Source: Saccharomycopsis fibuligera x Saccharomycopsis cf. fibuligera
Lineage: Eukaryota > Ascomycota > Saccharomycetes > Ascoideales > Saccharomycopsidaceae
Assembly (NCBI GenBank): GCA_001936135.1
Contig: CP012818.1
Location: 558,001-622,000, forward strand
DNA length: 64,000 nucleotides
Direction: 5' to 3'
Below, piece after piece: positions 42,501 through 52,085 of this stretch. Every line of letters begins with the position of its first letter. The stretch's first letter is position 1. The notes beneath the pieces are model-generated. The model was not told the DNA's origin and searched no databases. It worked only from the letters and a program-made list of their open reading frames with translations. Made by a program: the position numbers and the translations under genes.

Positions 42501-42713
42501 GAATGGGATGAATACATTAAAAACATTATTGACTCCGTGGATAGTGGTTGGACTGGTATTTTGAGACTTAACCAAGCTTTGTATGATCCTAAGTCAAGTT
42601 ATGAATTCTTCTCTCAGGATGGCTTCAAGGATACTTGGTTGGATAACGGTCAATCCAGAACTTGGTGTTTGGCCTATTCTGGTGCTCTTGCTAATGGTGT
42701 TAGCTCAAGCTAG
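39522..42713 (+). CDS. ENG1: Secreted endo-1,3-beta-glucanase, GH81, Eng1/Dse4 type
   Basis: The product is 1063 residues. A signal peptide (MLLPNLCQIAVLLSSFQLANAG) is followed by a Kex2-like KR at 27-28. A Ser/Thr/Ala-rich, surely O-glycosylated region (about 30-345) contains wall-protein-like TVT/THT segments. The GH81 domain spans about 360-1055. It opens with the IPDGVTNDRPYETNKFHANL motif split by a substrate loop, has D807-HHFHYGY at 807-814, and the catalytic acidic block NEESTSED at 885-892 (Glu887 and Glu891 are the candidates). It ends close after the domain and has no GPI signal. In S. cerevisiae Eng1 dissolves the primary septum-side glucan to separate daughter cells; length and layout match (1117 residues there). 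The Acf2 paralog type lacks the signal peptide, which favours Eng1. Confidence 0.92.
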   Translation: MLLPNLCQIAVLLSSFQLANAGLINRKRDASTTTLSGYRNYNSSLSASQTPLALASASSVSSDLSSSSGISSASASASSASDQSYSNDTLKVVTLTKSAKPYTMTTTVHKKYTGNTHGTALKTSNGVVYSEVISQQTASVKSELNQSSDLAAASSMSTSSHSTSVIQLATTAVVVISTSATTKTHTIYKATHNPTTTNKGVVYTTVTAVSTLQPLVTDAIVTSEVDVTLTRTHFTTDVVISGAPNHSSAASAASSAASSATPAAASAFADSSSSHYSDSSSVASSGFASASAASNPSTSSSSLSSSSNSGVNSSGYTNSSLSNSCLASSINSTSSSDCFDDTSISGGLFDKISDEAPLSIFERKQLPLDIPDGVTNDRPYETNKFHANLFLSEQTDMIWSYPYGLFYEKTNMYGWGISYVTRDQAVYGSDSGSSSNGGTDYFTLPASVASLLFSAKDFSSSVALGVSDIKDFSVKVTLSENNDTSNYIEIPTVLGQGFVTSIYHGDLVPVIKSSSGIKTFSQETSDALQSGTTKYKATLFSGSNWLVYVTSNSSSSVNFTVNDNNQIEASGAADGVVIQVAVAPNSTYEAYYDMTAGIYPTKAKVDGTVDNGVATYGFEYTNVGKSSSGKGLVFALPHHVQSLSSSTQKTATGISLQSTTKGNMYGFVTDKLVMEEQLNTQIQFAPWSQQLNSSSVSWTSDQLKLLASTVKSDLQANIKNSINGISTYSAGKILDKYAYILYVLSDVLEDEDATKSTLNSMKEAFEVFTSNQQHFPFMYDTKFGGISSTANNNGDSGEDYGNGYYNDHHFHYGYFVHAAAIVGYVDNKYGNKTWATDNKDWVNSLIRDVANPSEDDKYFPVSRMFDWFSGHSWAAGLFTSGAGKNEESTSEDYNFSYGMKLWGKVIKDSAMENRGDLMIAVTKRSLNNYFLYADDNDIEPEKIVKNKVSGIFFENKIAYTTFFGTNVEYIHGIHMIPVTPVSSAIRGPTYVKQEWDEYIKNIIDSVDSGWTGILRLNQALYDPKSSYEFFSQDGFKDTWLDNGQSRTWCLAYSGALANGVSSS

Positions 42714-43058
42714 GCTCTGATTTGATTTTTTCTGTTTATTTTTCTCTTTTCTGCTGATTTTTCCTTTTTTTTTTTTTTTTTTTATTTTGAAAGTTTTTTA
42801 AGTGTACATTAGACCGTCTTTGTTTTGTTTCCTTTTTTCACAGTGTTTTATTTTTTACTTATTGCATCATTTATTTGTTTACTTCATCATCTTTATCATG
42901 CTGAGCATTTTTGACTAGGTTTATAATCTACAAAAAAAAGTCATTCTATATACTATTAATACACCGTTTTTTAGATAATTTTAAAACGAACTGTACACTT
43001 TGAAAACCAAAATACTGCCACTGAAAGGAAAAAGAAGAAAAGTAAAATAGTGTCCGTT

Positions 43059-43093
<35 letters not shown>

Positions 43094-43104
43094 TGATGAT
43101 TCTT
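42714..43104. other. Intergenic region with T19 and A31 tracts (convergent 3' ends)
   Basis: A very T-rich stretch after ENG1 (19 T at 42765-42783) and 31 A at 43060-43090 just before the end of the next, convergent gene. No gene is seen. Confidence 0.5.
43060..43090 (+). repeat. A31 homopolymer
   Basis: 31 consecutive A close to the 3' end of the Rua1-type gene. Confidence 0.95.
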
Positions 43105-44202
43105 TCAAATTGCATCTATATTTGTGATACATTTTGCTACATGGAAAAAATATTTGGCATACAAACCAAAATGGTCTAACAACTCATTGTCTTCGTTAGC
43201 TGATCTGCCTAGTAATACCCAATTGTCACAACATGGACATTGAACATGACAATCCAATAAACCTCGGCTATTTTGCTCATAAAATTTGCTGGGTAATGGC
43301 AAAAAAGTTATGAATTTATTCTCCTCTTCAGCTTTAGTTTTAGGAGTATGGAATATCTTAGCCGTTAATATCCCATGTGAAAACAACAAATGGTGTTTGT
43401 ATGATTTCAAACTAAACCATCTCTTGTTAGTACAAAAGCGACACATTACTTCTTTTCGACCTTTTCCGTCTTTGCGGACTCTGATATATCGATAAGAAAC
43501 TGCATTAAGCTTGGCATGGCCGCACCGGTGGTCTAAGTGGCGCTGTCCAGTGGCTGATAAGGGGCAATTTATATTTCGTTGATACTTGAATGGATGATTT
43601 TCTGGAAGCTTCATCCGCCATTCAGATTGTAAAACATGATTTTGGAAAATTCGTGGATGTAAATTGACGCAATCAAGACCTTTAAAGAATGAAGATGTTG
43701 AGAATGCAGTGTCATGAGCAAAATTTTGGATAATGTGAGCAGGAATGGGATATGAGTGTTCTGAGGTATGTTTACCAAACTCTGGTTTATCGCAAATAAG
43801 TATGCTTGAACTGGCGATGCTTGACGCTTCGTCAATTCCACTACTAAAAAAATGCTGATCTGCTGTATTCAAGTTTGCAATTCCAGCTGAAATAGTTTTT
43901 ATAAGTTGGTTGCTATTGTAGTTTTCAACATCAACCATGCTCATATCGTCTTGATCTACATAATTACCATCGTAAGCGTCACAAATATGCAAAACGGATG
44001 GTGGAATTCCTCCAGAATCTGCTGAATTTTCTTGGACAACTGACCAATGAGCGCTATCAATGCAATCACAACACTTAACATTGGTAACGTTTTCGAAGTC
44101 GAAACTGTCATCTTGACTGGTTGATGTTGCTGTAGAAGGTGCCAAAATTGCTTGTGAACTGTTGAATGCTTCAATGTCGTAGTCTGTGTACTCTAAAGGC
44201 AC
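43105..44202 (-). CDS. Zinc-finger protein with Rua1-type C-terminal domain (DUF4451)
   Basis: The product is 365 residues. The first ~200 residues are acidic and Ser/Asn-rich with scattered Cys pairs (VKCCDCIDS). The C-terminal ~150 residues carry the conserved block: SATGQRHLDHRCGHAKLNAVSYRYI split as LDHRCGHAK and YRYIRVRKDGKGRKE; CRFCTNKRWFSLKSYKHH with LLFSHGI, a C2H2-like finger; then CPCCDNWVLLGR and HFGLYAKYFFHVAKC. This is the pattern of the Rua1_C family named after the Ustilago maydis regulator Rua1. A nuclear DNA-binding role is likely by family, but no target is known. Acidic N-terminus plus C-terminal zinc module is the usual layout. No close model-yeast namesake is recognised. 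Confidence 0.72.
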   Translation of the reverse strand: MPLEYTDYDIEAFNSSQAILAPSTATSTSQDDSFDFENVTNVKCCDCIDSAHWSVVQENSADSGGIPPSVLHICDAYDGNYVDQDDMSMVDVENYNSNQLIKTISAGIANLNTADQHFFSSGIDEASSIASSSILICDKPEFGKHTSEHSYPIPAHIIQNFAHDTAFSTSSFFKGLDCVNLHPRIFQNHVLQSEWRMKLPENHPFKYQRNINCPLSATGQRHLDHRCGHAKLNAVSYRYIRVRKDGKGRKEVMCRFCTNKRWFSLKSYKHHLLFSHGILTAKIFHTPKTKAEEENKFITFLPLPSKFYEQNSRGLLDCHVQCPCCDNWVLLGRSANEDNELLDHFGLYAKYFFHVAKCITNIDAI

Positions 44203-44656
44203 ATTGACTGGGCTTTCTGCCCACTCCCCAGTAAGCGAGTTTTCTGTCGGTGTTGTTTTTTTTTTGAGAATGTAATAAATGCTGGGAAGGATTATTTTTG
44301 AAGTTCATAGTTTGTGGGGATATGACCGGATATTAGGTATCGACGCGTTGAAAGAAAACGGTAGCGTAGTACAGAAAATCATATAAGCTAGAAGCAAATT
44401 TTCTGGTAAGCTTTAATGCTAGCGAGACAATTTTTTTTCTCTTACTGATGGCTTTACCAGAGAAAAGCTACAAGAGTAGAACTCAGAAGTTGCATTTTCT
44501 TTAGTTTTGCTGAAGACCTAAGAAGCATCACCTACTGCTGCCGCAAACTGCGCGGGGCCACAAACACATGCTTACAGGATATTGAACATAAGAAAGAATA
44601 AAGTGAAACAGTGCACAGCAACGAACATAGCAGTAAAAGCTATTAGACATTACAAT
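44203..44656. other. Intergenic region between the Rua1-type gene and ULA1
   Basis: 454 bp serving as promoter of the zinc-finger gene and terminator of ULA1. No further feature. Confidence 0.4.
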
Positions 44657-46195
44657 TTATAATTTCCATCTCTCAAGATGACTAAAGATACCGTCAAAGG
44701 CCAAAGTATTGTTTAATGGAATATACTGATTTGTCAAAATTTTAAGAGCCTCTTGGCCACCCAACCCTCCTATGAAAGAAGCAATATTTATCATTTCCAC
44801 ACCACCGCTTCTAATAACTTCCTTTAGTGTTTTTGTGAATCGACTTTCATCGTCAAGATTTAGGTCGTGTCCTAAATGTGTTTTAGCTAAACCAAGAAGA
44901 CGTGTCAAATCATCTGTGACTGGAAATCTGTTACTTTCTTCGTAAAATTTAGCAACGGTTAATAATGAAAGATAGATACTGGCGAGACTGTTTTGGTTTG
45001 CAACTTTATTCTTAAGATCATCGTTGAAAATTTTTTTTGAGCCTTTCTGAACAATAAGGTACTGCGAGTTTCTGCAAAAATTATCCACTAAACCCTCAGA
45101 TATTTTAAACTCCGGATAGCCAGAGTCTTTGGCAATGCTTTTGGTATATTCCCAAATCTTTTCTTTGTCAGCCTTAGCCTTTGCTCGATAAATGTTTTGT
45201 AATTCAATGTACGCTTTGGTGGAGGAAGCCATATCAACCACCTTACCAGAAAGCGGTAGCGTTCCATTGTTCTCCTCGACAAAAGTTTTCAAAGCACGGA
45301 CCAATATCCAAAATGGGGATGTATCATTAGTTATCTTATTGTTTAATTCAGAATCATTGATAACTCTCTTAACTTCTAAAGGTATAGACGTTGTGGTAGT
45401 TCCTCTCCAGTAAAACTTAAGGAGCTCTTCAATATTTTCCAATTCCGCATAACGTACTGAGGCCACAACCTTGTTTGTTTCAATAAACTCTTTAAATGGC
45501 TTTCTAGTTGGCGGTTGCTTGAACTGCTCAATGTATTTGGTACGAAAGTAGATCAATAATACTGAGTATGGTATGTCTTTGATTTCCTCCACTGACAACG
45601 TCTCAATGTTAAGTTTATTTACATAATCCACCAATGCCGCCCAAGGGCAGTCTATGCGCAAATCAGGAATTTCATTCATATGTGACTGTATGATTGTTCT
45701 CTCTTTAAAAACTATTTTGAGACTGGCATAAAAACCTACCGTTTCTGCGGTGAGAACAGGAACATTCTGGTCCCACAACAAACCAATAAGTTTGTCGACA
45801 GAGCTCGATAGCTGATATGTAGAAGTAATAATCACTAAGTTAAACTTCTTCCAAAAAACTTTGTCTTCAGAGTCTAAAAGAGTAGCCAATGACTTATTGA
45901 TGTGATTGCCTTTTACTGAAGGATTCAATTCATTCAATAGCACACATGTCGCTTCAGCTCTGCTAACGCCTAACTGGTCTTCAGATAAGAAAAAATTACT
46001 TGATAAGTCTGATGCCTTCACTGTAGCATCGTCAATAATGGTAAATTGCCCAATGTTGGGCAATACCAAGTTCTTGAGGATTTCACAGCCAGTTGAAGTG
46101 GCATTAATGAGACAAATGTGGGAATCTTCTAAGTTCTGTTGCCCATCAGCAGCCCATAGTCTCAATTGACGGTCGTAACGTTGCTCATTGCTCAT
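44657..46195 (-). CDS. ULA1: Ula1/APPBP1, regulatory half of the Rub1 (NEDD8) activating enzyme
   Basis: The product is 512 residues. The N-terminus MSNEQRYDRQLRLWAADG has the E1 signature YDRQLRLWG-like motif, followed by a ThiF/Rossmann repeat (CLINATSTGCEILKNLVLPN, FTIIDD, SSNFFL). The central part contains the APPBP1-type helical insert. The C-terminus has the conserved IASFIGGLGGQEALKILT and the ending YIPLNNTLAFDGIFSHLERW. No catalytic Cys block is expected, since Uba3 supplies it. Ula1-Uba3 activates Rub1/NEDD8 for transfer through Ubc12 to cullins, the step helped by Dcn1, whose gene is at 2764 here. It diverges from SPB4 across 289 bp. Confidence 0.93.
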   Translation of the reverse strand: MSNEQRYDRQLRLWAADGQQNLEDSHICLINATSTGCEILKNLVLPNIGQFTIIDDATVKASDLSSNFFLSEDQLGVSRAEATCVLLNELNPSVKGNHINKSLATLLDSEDKVFWKKFNLVIITSTYQLSSSVDKLIGLLWDQNVPVLTAETVGFYASLKIVFKERTIIQSHMNEIPDLRIDCPWAALVDYVNKLNIETLSVEEIKDIPYSVLLIYFRTKYIEQFKQPPTRKPFKEFIETNKVVASVRYAELENIEELLKFYWRGTTTTSIPLEVKRVINDSELNNKITNDTSPFWILVRALKTFVEENNGTLPLSGKVVDMASSTKAYIELQNIYRAKAKADKEKIWEYTKSIAKDSGYPEFKISEGLVDNFCRNSQYLIVQKGSKKIFNDDLKNKVANQNSLASIYLSLLTVAKFYEESNRFPVTDDLTRLLGLAKTHLGHDLNLDDESRFTKTLKEVIRSGGVEMINIASFIGGLGGQEALKILTNQYIPLNNTLAFDGIFSHLERWKL

Positions 46196-46484
46196 TTTTC
46201 ACTAGCGAAAAAAGGAATATATATAGTTTTTATGAAACAAAGAAGAAATAAAAATATGCGCTCAATTTATCAACATAATATCATTAATGGCCACCCACTT
46301 TCTTGTGAGACGCTTCGGGCTTGGATTTGGTGATTTTGATAGTTTTGACACGGGGCTCACAACTCGATGAGATGGCGGAAAGAAAAAAAATTTTATATTC
46401 GCTATTGTTATGTTATAGCGAATGGAGCTCTAATTTTCTTATATCTCGTCAATCCTATCACAAAACAGCCCGAATACTATCAAG

Positions 46485-48383
46485 ATGTCGACAAAGCAGG
46501 GGAGTTTATCCTGGAAGAGTATCAACTGTGAACTTCATCCTTGGATTTTGAATGCAGTGGAAGCGCAGGGGTTCACCTCCATGACCCCAGTCCAAGCTTC
46601 AACCATTCCATTATTCACAGGAAACAAAGATGTGGTAGTGGAAGCCGTTACTGGATCTGGTAAAACCATTTCCTTCGTAATCCCAATATTGCAAAGGTTG
46701 TGCCGCAGTCCTGAGCCAGTCAAAAAAGGCCATGTTTTCGCCATTGTTGTTGCTCCCACGAGAGAGTTAGCTATCCAGATAAATAGCGTTTTTAACAACA
46801 TACTAGAGTACTATCCTCAAGATGAAGAAATAAGGAAAGAACAAAACTTGCCAGCCAATATTAAAACTCAACAGATCGTTGGATCTTTGACCACTTTGCA
46901 AGAAGATCTCCAACACTTCTTCTCTGAGAAACCTCAAATAATAGTAGGCACTCCAGGAAAGCTACTTGAGTTCTTGTCACAGTCAGTGGTGAAAACCAAA
47001 GATTTTGACTGTTTGGTGCTCGATGAAGCTGATAGACTATTGGATATAAGTTTTGAACAAAATATTAGAGAAATTGTTAGAAAGTTACCAAGGCAAAAAA
47101 GAATTGGTTTGTTCTCAGCCACAATCTCCAGCGCAGGTGATATGATTTTTAAAATTGGTATGGCTAATCCAGTCAAGATTGCTGTCAAGAGTCAAAGTGC
47201 TCTAAATGCTGCTCCTAAATCTTTATCCATAAAATACTTTGCCCTTGAGTCAGAACAAAAAATCAAAGCTTTGTTTCACATATTTGCCACATTTGATTTC
47301 AGAAAAGCTATAGTGTACTTTCCAACTTGTATATCAGTGACTTATTTTTACTCCATGTTCACCTACTTACTATCCAAAGCATCAGAAGCATCAGAAATGA
47401 AGCAAAACTTGAAATTCTTTTCAATTCACGGTAAATTGCAGCTCAAGCCAAGAATCAGAACTCTTGAAAGTTTTATCAGTAACCAAAAGGGTAAATCTAT
47501 ATTGATGGCAACAGATGTTGCTGCTAGAGGTATTGATATTCCTGATGTGGATTTGGTGGTACAAATTGATCCACCAACCGATCCGGATGTGTTTTTACAC
47601 AGATGTGGTAGAACTGGTAGAGCAAACAAGGTGGGTAAAGCATTGGTGCTACTAAACAAAGGCAGAGAAGAAGACTATGTCGATTTCATGCGGGTCAAGA
47701 AAGTAGACATGGAAGAAGAGCCTCAGTTGTCAAATTTGGATAAATTGGACAAGGAATTGAGCATTGAGTATGGATTTAAAACTAATTTGCACAAAATTAT
47801 AGAAAAATGGATTTTGGAAGATAGAGCCAGATATGATCTTTCCGTGAGATCATATGTTGGGTTCATTAGGTATTATAGCAAACATTCGGCTCTTTCTATT
47901 TTCAGATTGCAGAGTCTTGATTATATTGGACTTGCTAAGGCTTATGGCTTGATCAGATTGCCAAGAATGCCAGAGACAAGATATTTGGATGTGGACAAGT
48001 TACCTAAAGATGGTTGGCTCATTACTAAAGAAGTAAATCTAGATGAGTACAAGTACTTGAATGAACAAAAAGAGAAAGTCAGATTATTGGATCTTGCAAA
48101 TGCTGAGAAAAAAGAAAAGGAAAAGCAAAAGAAAAGAGAATTGAAAAAGGCTAATGAAGCATGGTCGGTTAAAGCCGATAAAAAAGAATCTAGGCAGACT
48201 AGAAATGAAAAAATGAAGAGAAAAAGAGAAGCCTTTGAAAAAGAGATAAAGGAAAAGGCTGCTAAAGAAGGCAGTGATGAAAGTGATAATGAGATGCAAG
48301 AAGACTGGAAAGATGTTATTAAAAGCAAGAAAAAGAAGAAGTTAAAACAAAACGCTGTTATTGGCACTTTTGATGATTTATAG
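46485..48383 (+). CDS. SPB4: DEAD-box RNA helicase Spb4, 60S ribosome assembly
   Basis: The product is 632 residues (606 in S. cerevisiae). Motifs in order: Q motif with Phe30 and Gln37 (GFTSMTPVQ), motif I AVTGSGKT 54-61, Ia APTRELA, Ib GTPGKL, motif II DEAD at 180-183 (VLDEADRLLD), motif III FSAT, IV VYFPT, V ATDVAARGID and VI HRCGRTGRA. The Spb4-type C-terminal extension follows (SYVGFIRYYSKHSALSIFRLQ, YGLIRLPRMPE), ending in a long Lys/Glu-rich tail. Spb4 remodels 25S rRNA in pre-60S particles in the nucleolus. The SYxxFIRxYSxH segment distinguishes Spb4 from other DEAD proteins. Confidence 0.95.
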   Translation: MSTKQGSLSWKSINCELHPWILNAVEAQGFTSMTPVQASTIPLFTGNKDVVVEAVTGSGKTISFVIPILQRLCRSPEPVKKGHVFAIVVAPTRELAIQINSVFNNILEYYPQDEEIRKEQNLPANIKTQQIVGSLTTLQEDLQHFFSEKPQIIVGTPGKLLEFLSQSVVKTKDFDCLVLDEADRLLDISFEQNIREIVRKLPRQKRIGLFSATISSAGDMIFKIGMANPVKIAVKSQSALNAAPKSLSIKYFALESEQKIKALFHIFATFDFRKAIVYFPTCISVTYFYSMFTYLLSKASEASEMKQNLKFFSIHGKLQLKPRIRTLESFISNQKGKSILMATDVAARGIDIPDVDLVVQIDPPTDPDVFLHRCGRTGRANKVGKALVLLNKGREEDYVDFMRVKKVDMEEEPQLSNLDKLDKELSIEYGFKTNLHKIIEKWILEDRARYDLSVRSYVGFIRYYSKHSALSIFRLQSLDYIGLAKAYGLIRLPRMPETRYLDVDKLPKDGWLITKEVNLDEYKYLNEQKEKVRLLDLANAEKKEKEKQKKRELKKANEAWSVKADKKESRQTRNEKMKRKREAFEKEIKEKAAKEGSDESDNEMQEDWKDVIKSKKKKKLKQNAVIGTFDDL

Positions 48384-48671
48384 ATTACATTATGTGTGTA
48401 CATTAAAGATAATCAGTGATTATAAAACTTTTTTAATTATATTCATCAATTTGTAAACATTTTTAAATAATGCTTCAACAAAAGAAAAGAAAAACAGAAA
48501 AACAAAAATTCTAGAAAAACAGTCATCAAAACTTTTTCAAGGAAAAATTAAAAAGACAGCTTATATATAAAAGAGATTGACGTCCGAAAGCCAAAGACGC
48601 TATACTAAATCCAGCGCAGCCTTTAAACACTGTCACACATAAATAGCGAACATCAAGCAAGTTCTTACTTT

Positions 48672-50834
48672 TCACAACTCTATCAAAAGCGCCTCCTCCT
48701 TAGGTTTATTCTGATCTTTAAGTTCAGCGGTCGGTGCACTTGGAAACAAATTAGCATAGTTTGAAGACGTTTGCTGTGGACTTAATCCCAGAGGCGTATT
48801 ATAAGATAGTTGATTCGTGACTGAAAATGTACTTGGAGCAGATGGAGCAGAAGGATCTGTTGGGACTGGTGGTGCAGAAGCTACCGGCGGTGCAGAAGGT
48901 TCAGACACTTCGTTTGATGGACCTAAGCTCTGTGGTTCAGATGGAAAAATGCTTCTCGGCTGTGGTTCTCCATTTTGAGGTTTACTTATACCAGTCTCTG
49001 TAGATTCTAAATTCTGAGTAGACTGTGAGCTTTGAGGATAGTGTGCTTGATTTGCGGGGATTTGTGGAGTTTCCGAAGTTTCTTTGTCCGAATTATGAGT
49101 AATATGTGGCGGTATTTGTGTAGTTGGTTGAGCTGAAATATTCTCCGTGTTTTGATTAGCTACAGTAGAACTAGTAGGTTGTTGAGGTGACGCATAACCG
49201 GTATATGATGGCTGTATTCCATTGTAGTTTGAAGGCATTGTGCTGTAAGGATACTGTTGTCCTGAAGACTGAACTGGCCCACCATAGGAATTCCGGTTAT
49301 ATCCTCTCAAACTTAACCTTTTTTCCAACAAACTGTCATATAATCTAACAATAGTCCCCAATTTTTGTTGCACATCAATAAACTGTTCGTATTTTCCCAA
49401 ATCTTCATTAATGTTTCTTCCCAATTTTGTCTTCAACTTGATTATTTCCGTATAAAGGCCTTGAAGTTCTTGATTCTGCACAATTTCGTTAGCAGACTGT
49501 TGTCCATTGAGTTGTTGTTGTTTCAAGTTGTTCATGAGCTGAGAAAATAAATAGATAGAGTCTTCTTCCTTCGGTGTTATTTTGGATTCTAGTTCGCGAT
49601 CCAATAGCCCATCAAATGGAGATGGTTGTGGTTGCTGAGGTTGAGGAAGTTGCTGCTGCTGCTGCTGCTGCTGTTGTTGTTGTTGTTGAAAAACTTCTTG
49701 AGGGGTATATGGATAGCCTGCACTCGCAACTGAATAAGGTGAGGTCGATGATTGTATATTTGGTTGTAACTCAGCAGCTGATTGTTTCTTTTTCTGTTCT
49801 TCTAAGTCTTTCAAACTAGCGGCAATAGCAGCTTTCATTTGTTCATCTTCGTCACCTTCACTTATATAAGAATTGACAGCTTCTCCTCCTTTGTTAGATA
49901 TGTGTCTATTCACAGGGGCAGCGCTAGTATTAAGCTGTGATTCTTTCAAACTTAAAGCGAGAGCTTTCTTCAACATTTCATCTTCGTCGCTCTCATAATC
50001 TCTGCTTGCAGCCTTTTGACGGTGACCATGCTTCACAGCATGCCCATTGCCATTACTAGCGGTTTTCGATTTTTCAGTGATTTGTTCAAAGCAAGAGTCG
50101 CAAACTCTCACTGGTTCATTAAGGCCCATCATTGGTATTGACACACTTTTGGAACTGTGCAACTGGCAAAAGACACCACCGCAGTTTCTGCAATGATGCT
50201 TTCGGTTGATAACTGTAAAGGGTTCAAAGCCAATCATGCAGGCATCTGAATCAACCCACACCGGAGGAACTTTTGACTCGAGAAACTTCTCATTGAAGAT
50301 CACCTTGTTGTCTATTTCAGGGAACTTGAAATTCTCGTCTTTTAACGTGTCGTAAATCAAGTTGATGTTATGATTTAAATTAGAATGTTTGCTGAATAAT
50401 ATGTGCCAGGTTTCAATCAACTCTAGCACCTTATCCTTCACTAGAGAGTTTGTCTTTGAGTTGTGTAAGATAAACAATAGCTTATTTAAAAACTGATTGC
50501 GAATGGTGCCATAAGAGGAGCTAAAGTCATTATCAGAGCCAGCATTGGGAGTGCTGCCTCCTGCAAAGATTTCCAAAGAGAAGTTGATACCCGAGTTCTT
50601 TATACACAAGTCCACCAAATTAAGTAGCGATATCTGGTTATTTGGGTTTTTATTGTTGATTATTTTGTTTTCCCATGATCTCAAAAAGTCTCTAGCCTTT
50701 ATCTTTTTGACCTTGATCAAATCGATGATTTCAAATGCTTTATTGTAGTCTATCTCGCCATTGGGGATAGCCTCTGAGCAAGTTTCTTTTATAAGAGCAT
50801 CGATGTTGATGGCAGCAGATCCAAACCAACTCAT
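48672..50834 (-). CDS. VPS27: ESCRT-0 subunit Vps27
   Basis: The product is 720 residues. Domains: VHS (about 5-165, MSWFGSAAINIDALIKETCS); FYVE zinc finger (about 190-252) with RKHHCRNCGG at 211-220 and WVDSDAC, which binds PI3P on endosomes; two ubiquitin-interacting motifs (282-299 DEDEMLKKALALSLKES and 328-345 DEDEQMKAAIAASLKDL). A polyGln run follows (CAG/CAA repeat near 49651-49690), then a GAT-like helical segment (about 425-515, where Hse1 binds), a Pro/Gln/Ser-rich tail with PSAP-like motifs for Vps23, and the C-terminal clathrin box LLIEL. All classical Vps27 parts are present. It sorts ubiquitinated cargo into multivesicular bodies. Confidence 0.95.
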   Translation of the reverse strand: MSWFGSAAINIDALIKETCSEAIPNGEIDYNKAFEIIDLIKVKKIKARDFLRSWENKIINNKNPNNQISLLNLVDLCIKNSGINFSLEIFAGGSTPNAGSDNDFSSSYGTIRNQFLNKLLFILHNSKTNSLVKDKVLELIETWHILFSKHSNLNHNINLIYDTLKDENFKFPEIDNKVIFNEKFLESKVPPVWVDSDACMIGFEPFTVINRKHHCRNCGGVFCQLHSSKSVSIPMMGLNEPVRVCDSCFEQITEKSKTASNGNGHAVKHGHRQKAASRDYESDEDEMLKKALALSLKESQLNTSAAPVNRHISNKGGEAVNSYISEGDEDEQMKAAIAASLKDLEEQKKKQSAAELQPNIQSSTSPYSVASAGYPYTPQEVFQQQQQQQQQQQQQLPQPQQPQPSPFDGLLDRELESKITPKEEDSIYLFSQLMNNLKQQQLNGQQSANEIVQNQELQGLYTEIIKLKTKLGRNINEDLGKYEQFIDVQQKLGTIVRLYDSLLEKRLSLRGYNRNSYGGPVQSSGQQYPYSTMPSNYNGIQPSYTGYASPQQPTSSTVANQNTENISAQPTTQIPPHITHNSDKETSETPQIPANQAHYPQSSQSTQNLESTETGISKPQNGEPQPRSIFPSEPQSLGPSNEVSEPSAPPVASAPPVPTDPSAPSAPSTFSVTNQLSYNTPLGLSPQQTSSNYANLFPSAPTAELKDQNKPKEEALLIEL

Positions 50835-52085
50835 GCTGTGTTGTATTTGAGTGTAATAAGTTGGAAAAGCGAAATATGTGCTTTTGGTGGTATGCTATCT
50901 CAAAACTCCAATATGTAGCAGCCTTGCCATAGAATACTTAGCAGTCAGCATCCTAGAGGCAGAAAATACCACTCACACTGTTCCGTTGCAATGTGTTTTA
51001 ATCCACCTCATCTCAAGATTGTGGCAAAAACCGGTCTTTCTATAAGATCATGTGATATCGACTATTCCGAGCATGCACTGTGGTAGATGCGACTTCCGCT
51101 AGGTCCCTCGGTATCTCCTTTATAACTGTAAAGACATAATTCTCTATTTCCATTACCACAACGGAAAAAATATCATCTCAGATTTGGTAAGCTTGAAAAA
51201 ATCTGCCATAAGCAAGGCTCTAAAGAGAATCGGGATATATGGATTAAAGCCCAGCGATTGCTACAAGCTCCTGTTCATTAAGGTCAATCCAGCCATTTCT
51301 TTTAAAAATAAATGTCACGAGCGCTATAATGCATGATGACGCCCGCTTCCACTGGGCGAACTTACCGCTATCTTTTGTTCAATAAAAATACGAAAATGCT
51401 CAGACTTTAGTAAAAAATTTGAATACGCTTTTCGCGGTTGCACTTCGCTGAAACGAGGTCTTGAGCACAAATAGCGGTGCATGGATACAGAGAGCAGTTT
51501 TGGTCTTTGCTTGTATAAGGGTGTCCTCATTTGTGGACGATTGCTGACGAAATCAAACAGCCAAAGCTTATGCTGTGCGGAATCTCAGCCGCGTTTTGTA
51601 TTTCTGTATGCCTTTTAAGTCAGATGATAGATAAAGGAATAACTAAACCTTCTGTAATACTATATCCTGTACAAATCGATAGGAACAATAGTTATTTGAA
51701 CAACGCGAATTGAAACGAATAATAAGCTCGCTATCTTGAATAGTGGTGTAAGTGCGACGGCTATAAAAATAATTAACATTTCGTGAAAATGATAATAGTA
51801 ATCAAAAATAACAGTAGTAATGAGCAATAGAGTATGATTATAAGTATTCGAAAAATGTTAACACTAAGATGTGCAATACAAAAATGACGAAATATAGCGG
51901 TGGTTGGGTAGCACTGTTGGTGTTGTGGTGCTGGAAACGAATATAGCATGGGCGAAAAGAAGCATGTCGAATCAAATTTCAGCGCAAAAATAAAGCTGAG
52001 TACCGAAGCCAAAAGTGTCCGTTTAAATTTAATATAAACTCTGTTCTATTCCAATTACTCAGATACAAAGCATAAAGGAAGCAGG
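50835..52085. other. Intergenic region between VPS27 and the acetyltransferase gene
   Basis: 1.25 kb, containing the two divergent promoters. Short frames in it have no ATG start or recognisable features. No RNA gene is seen. Confidence 0.45.
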
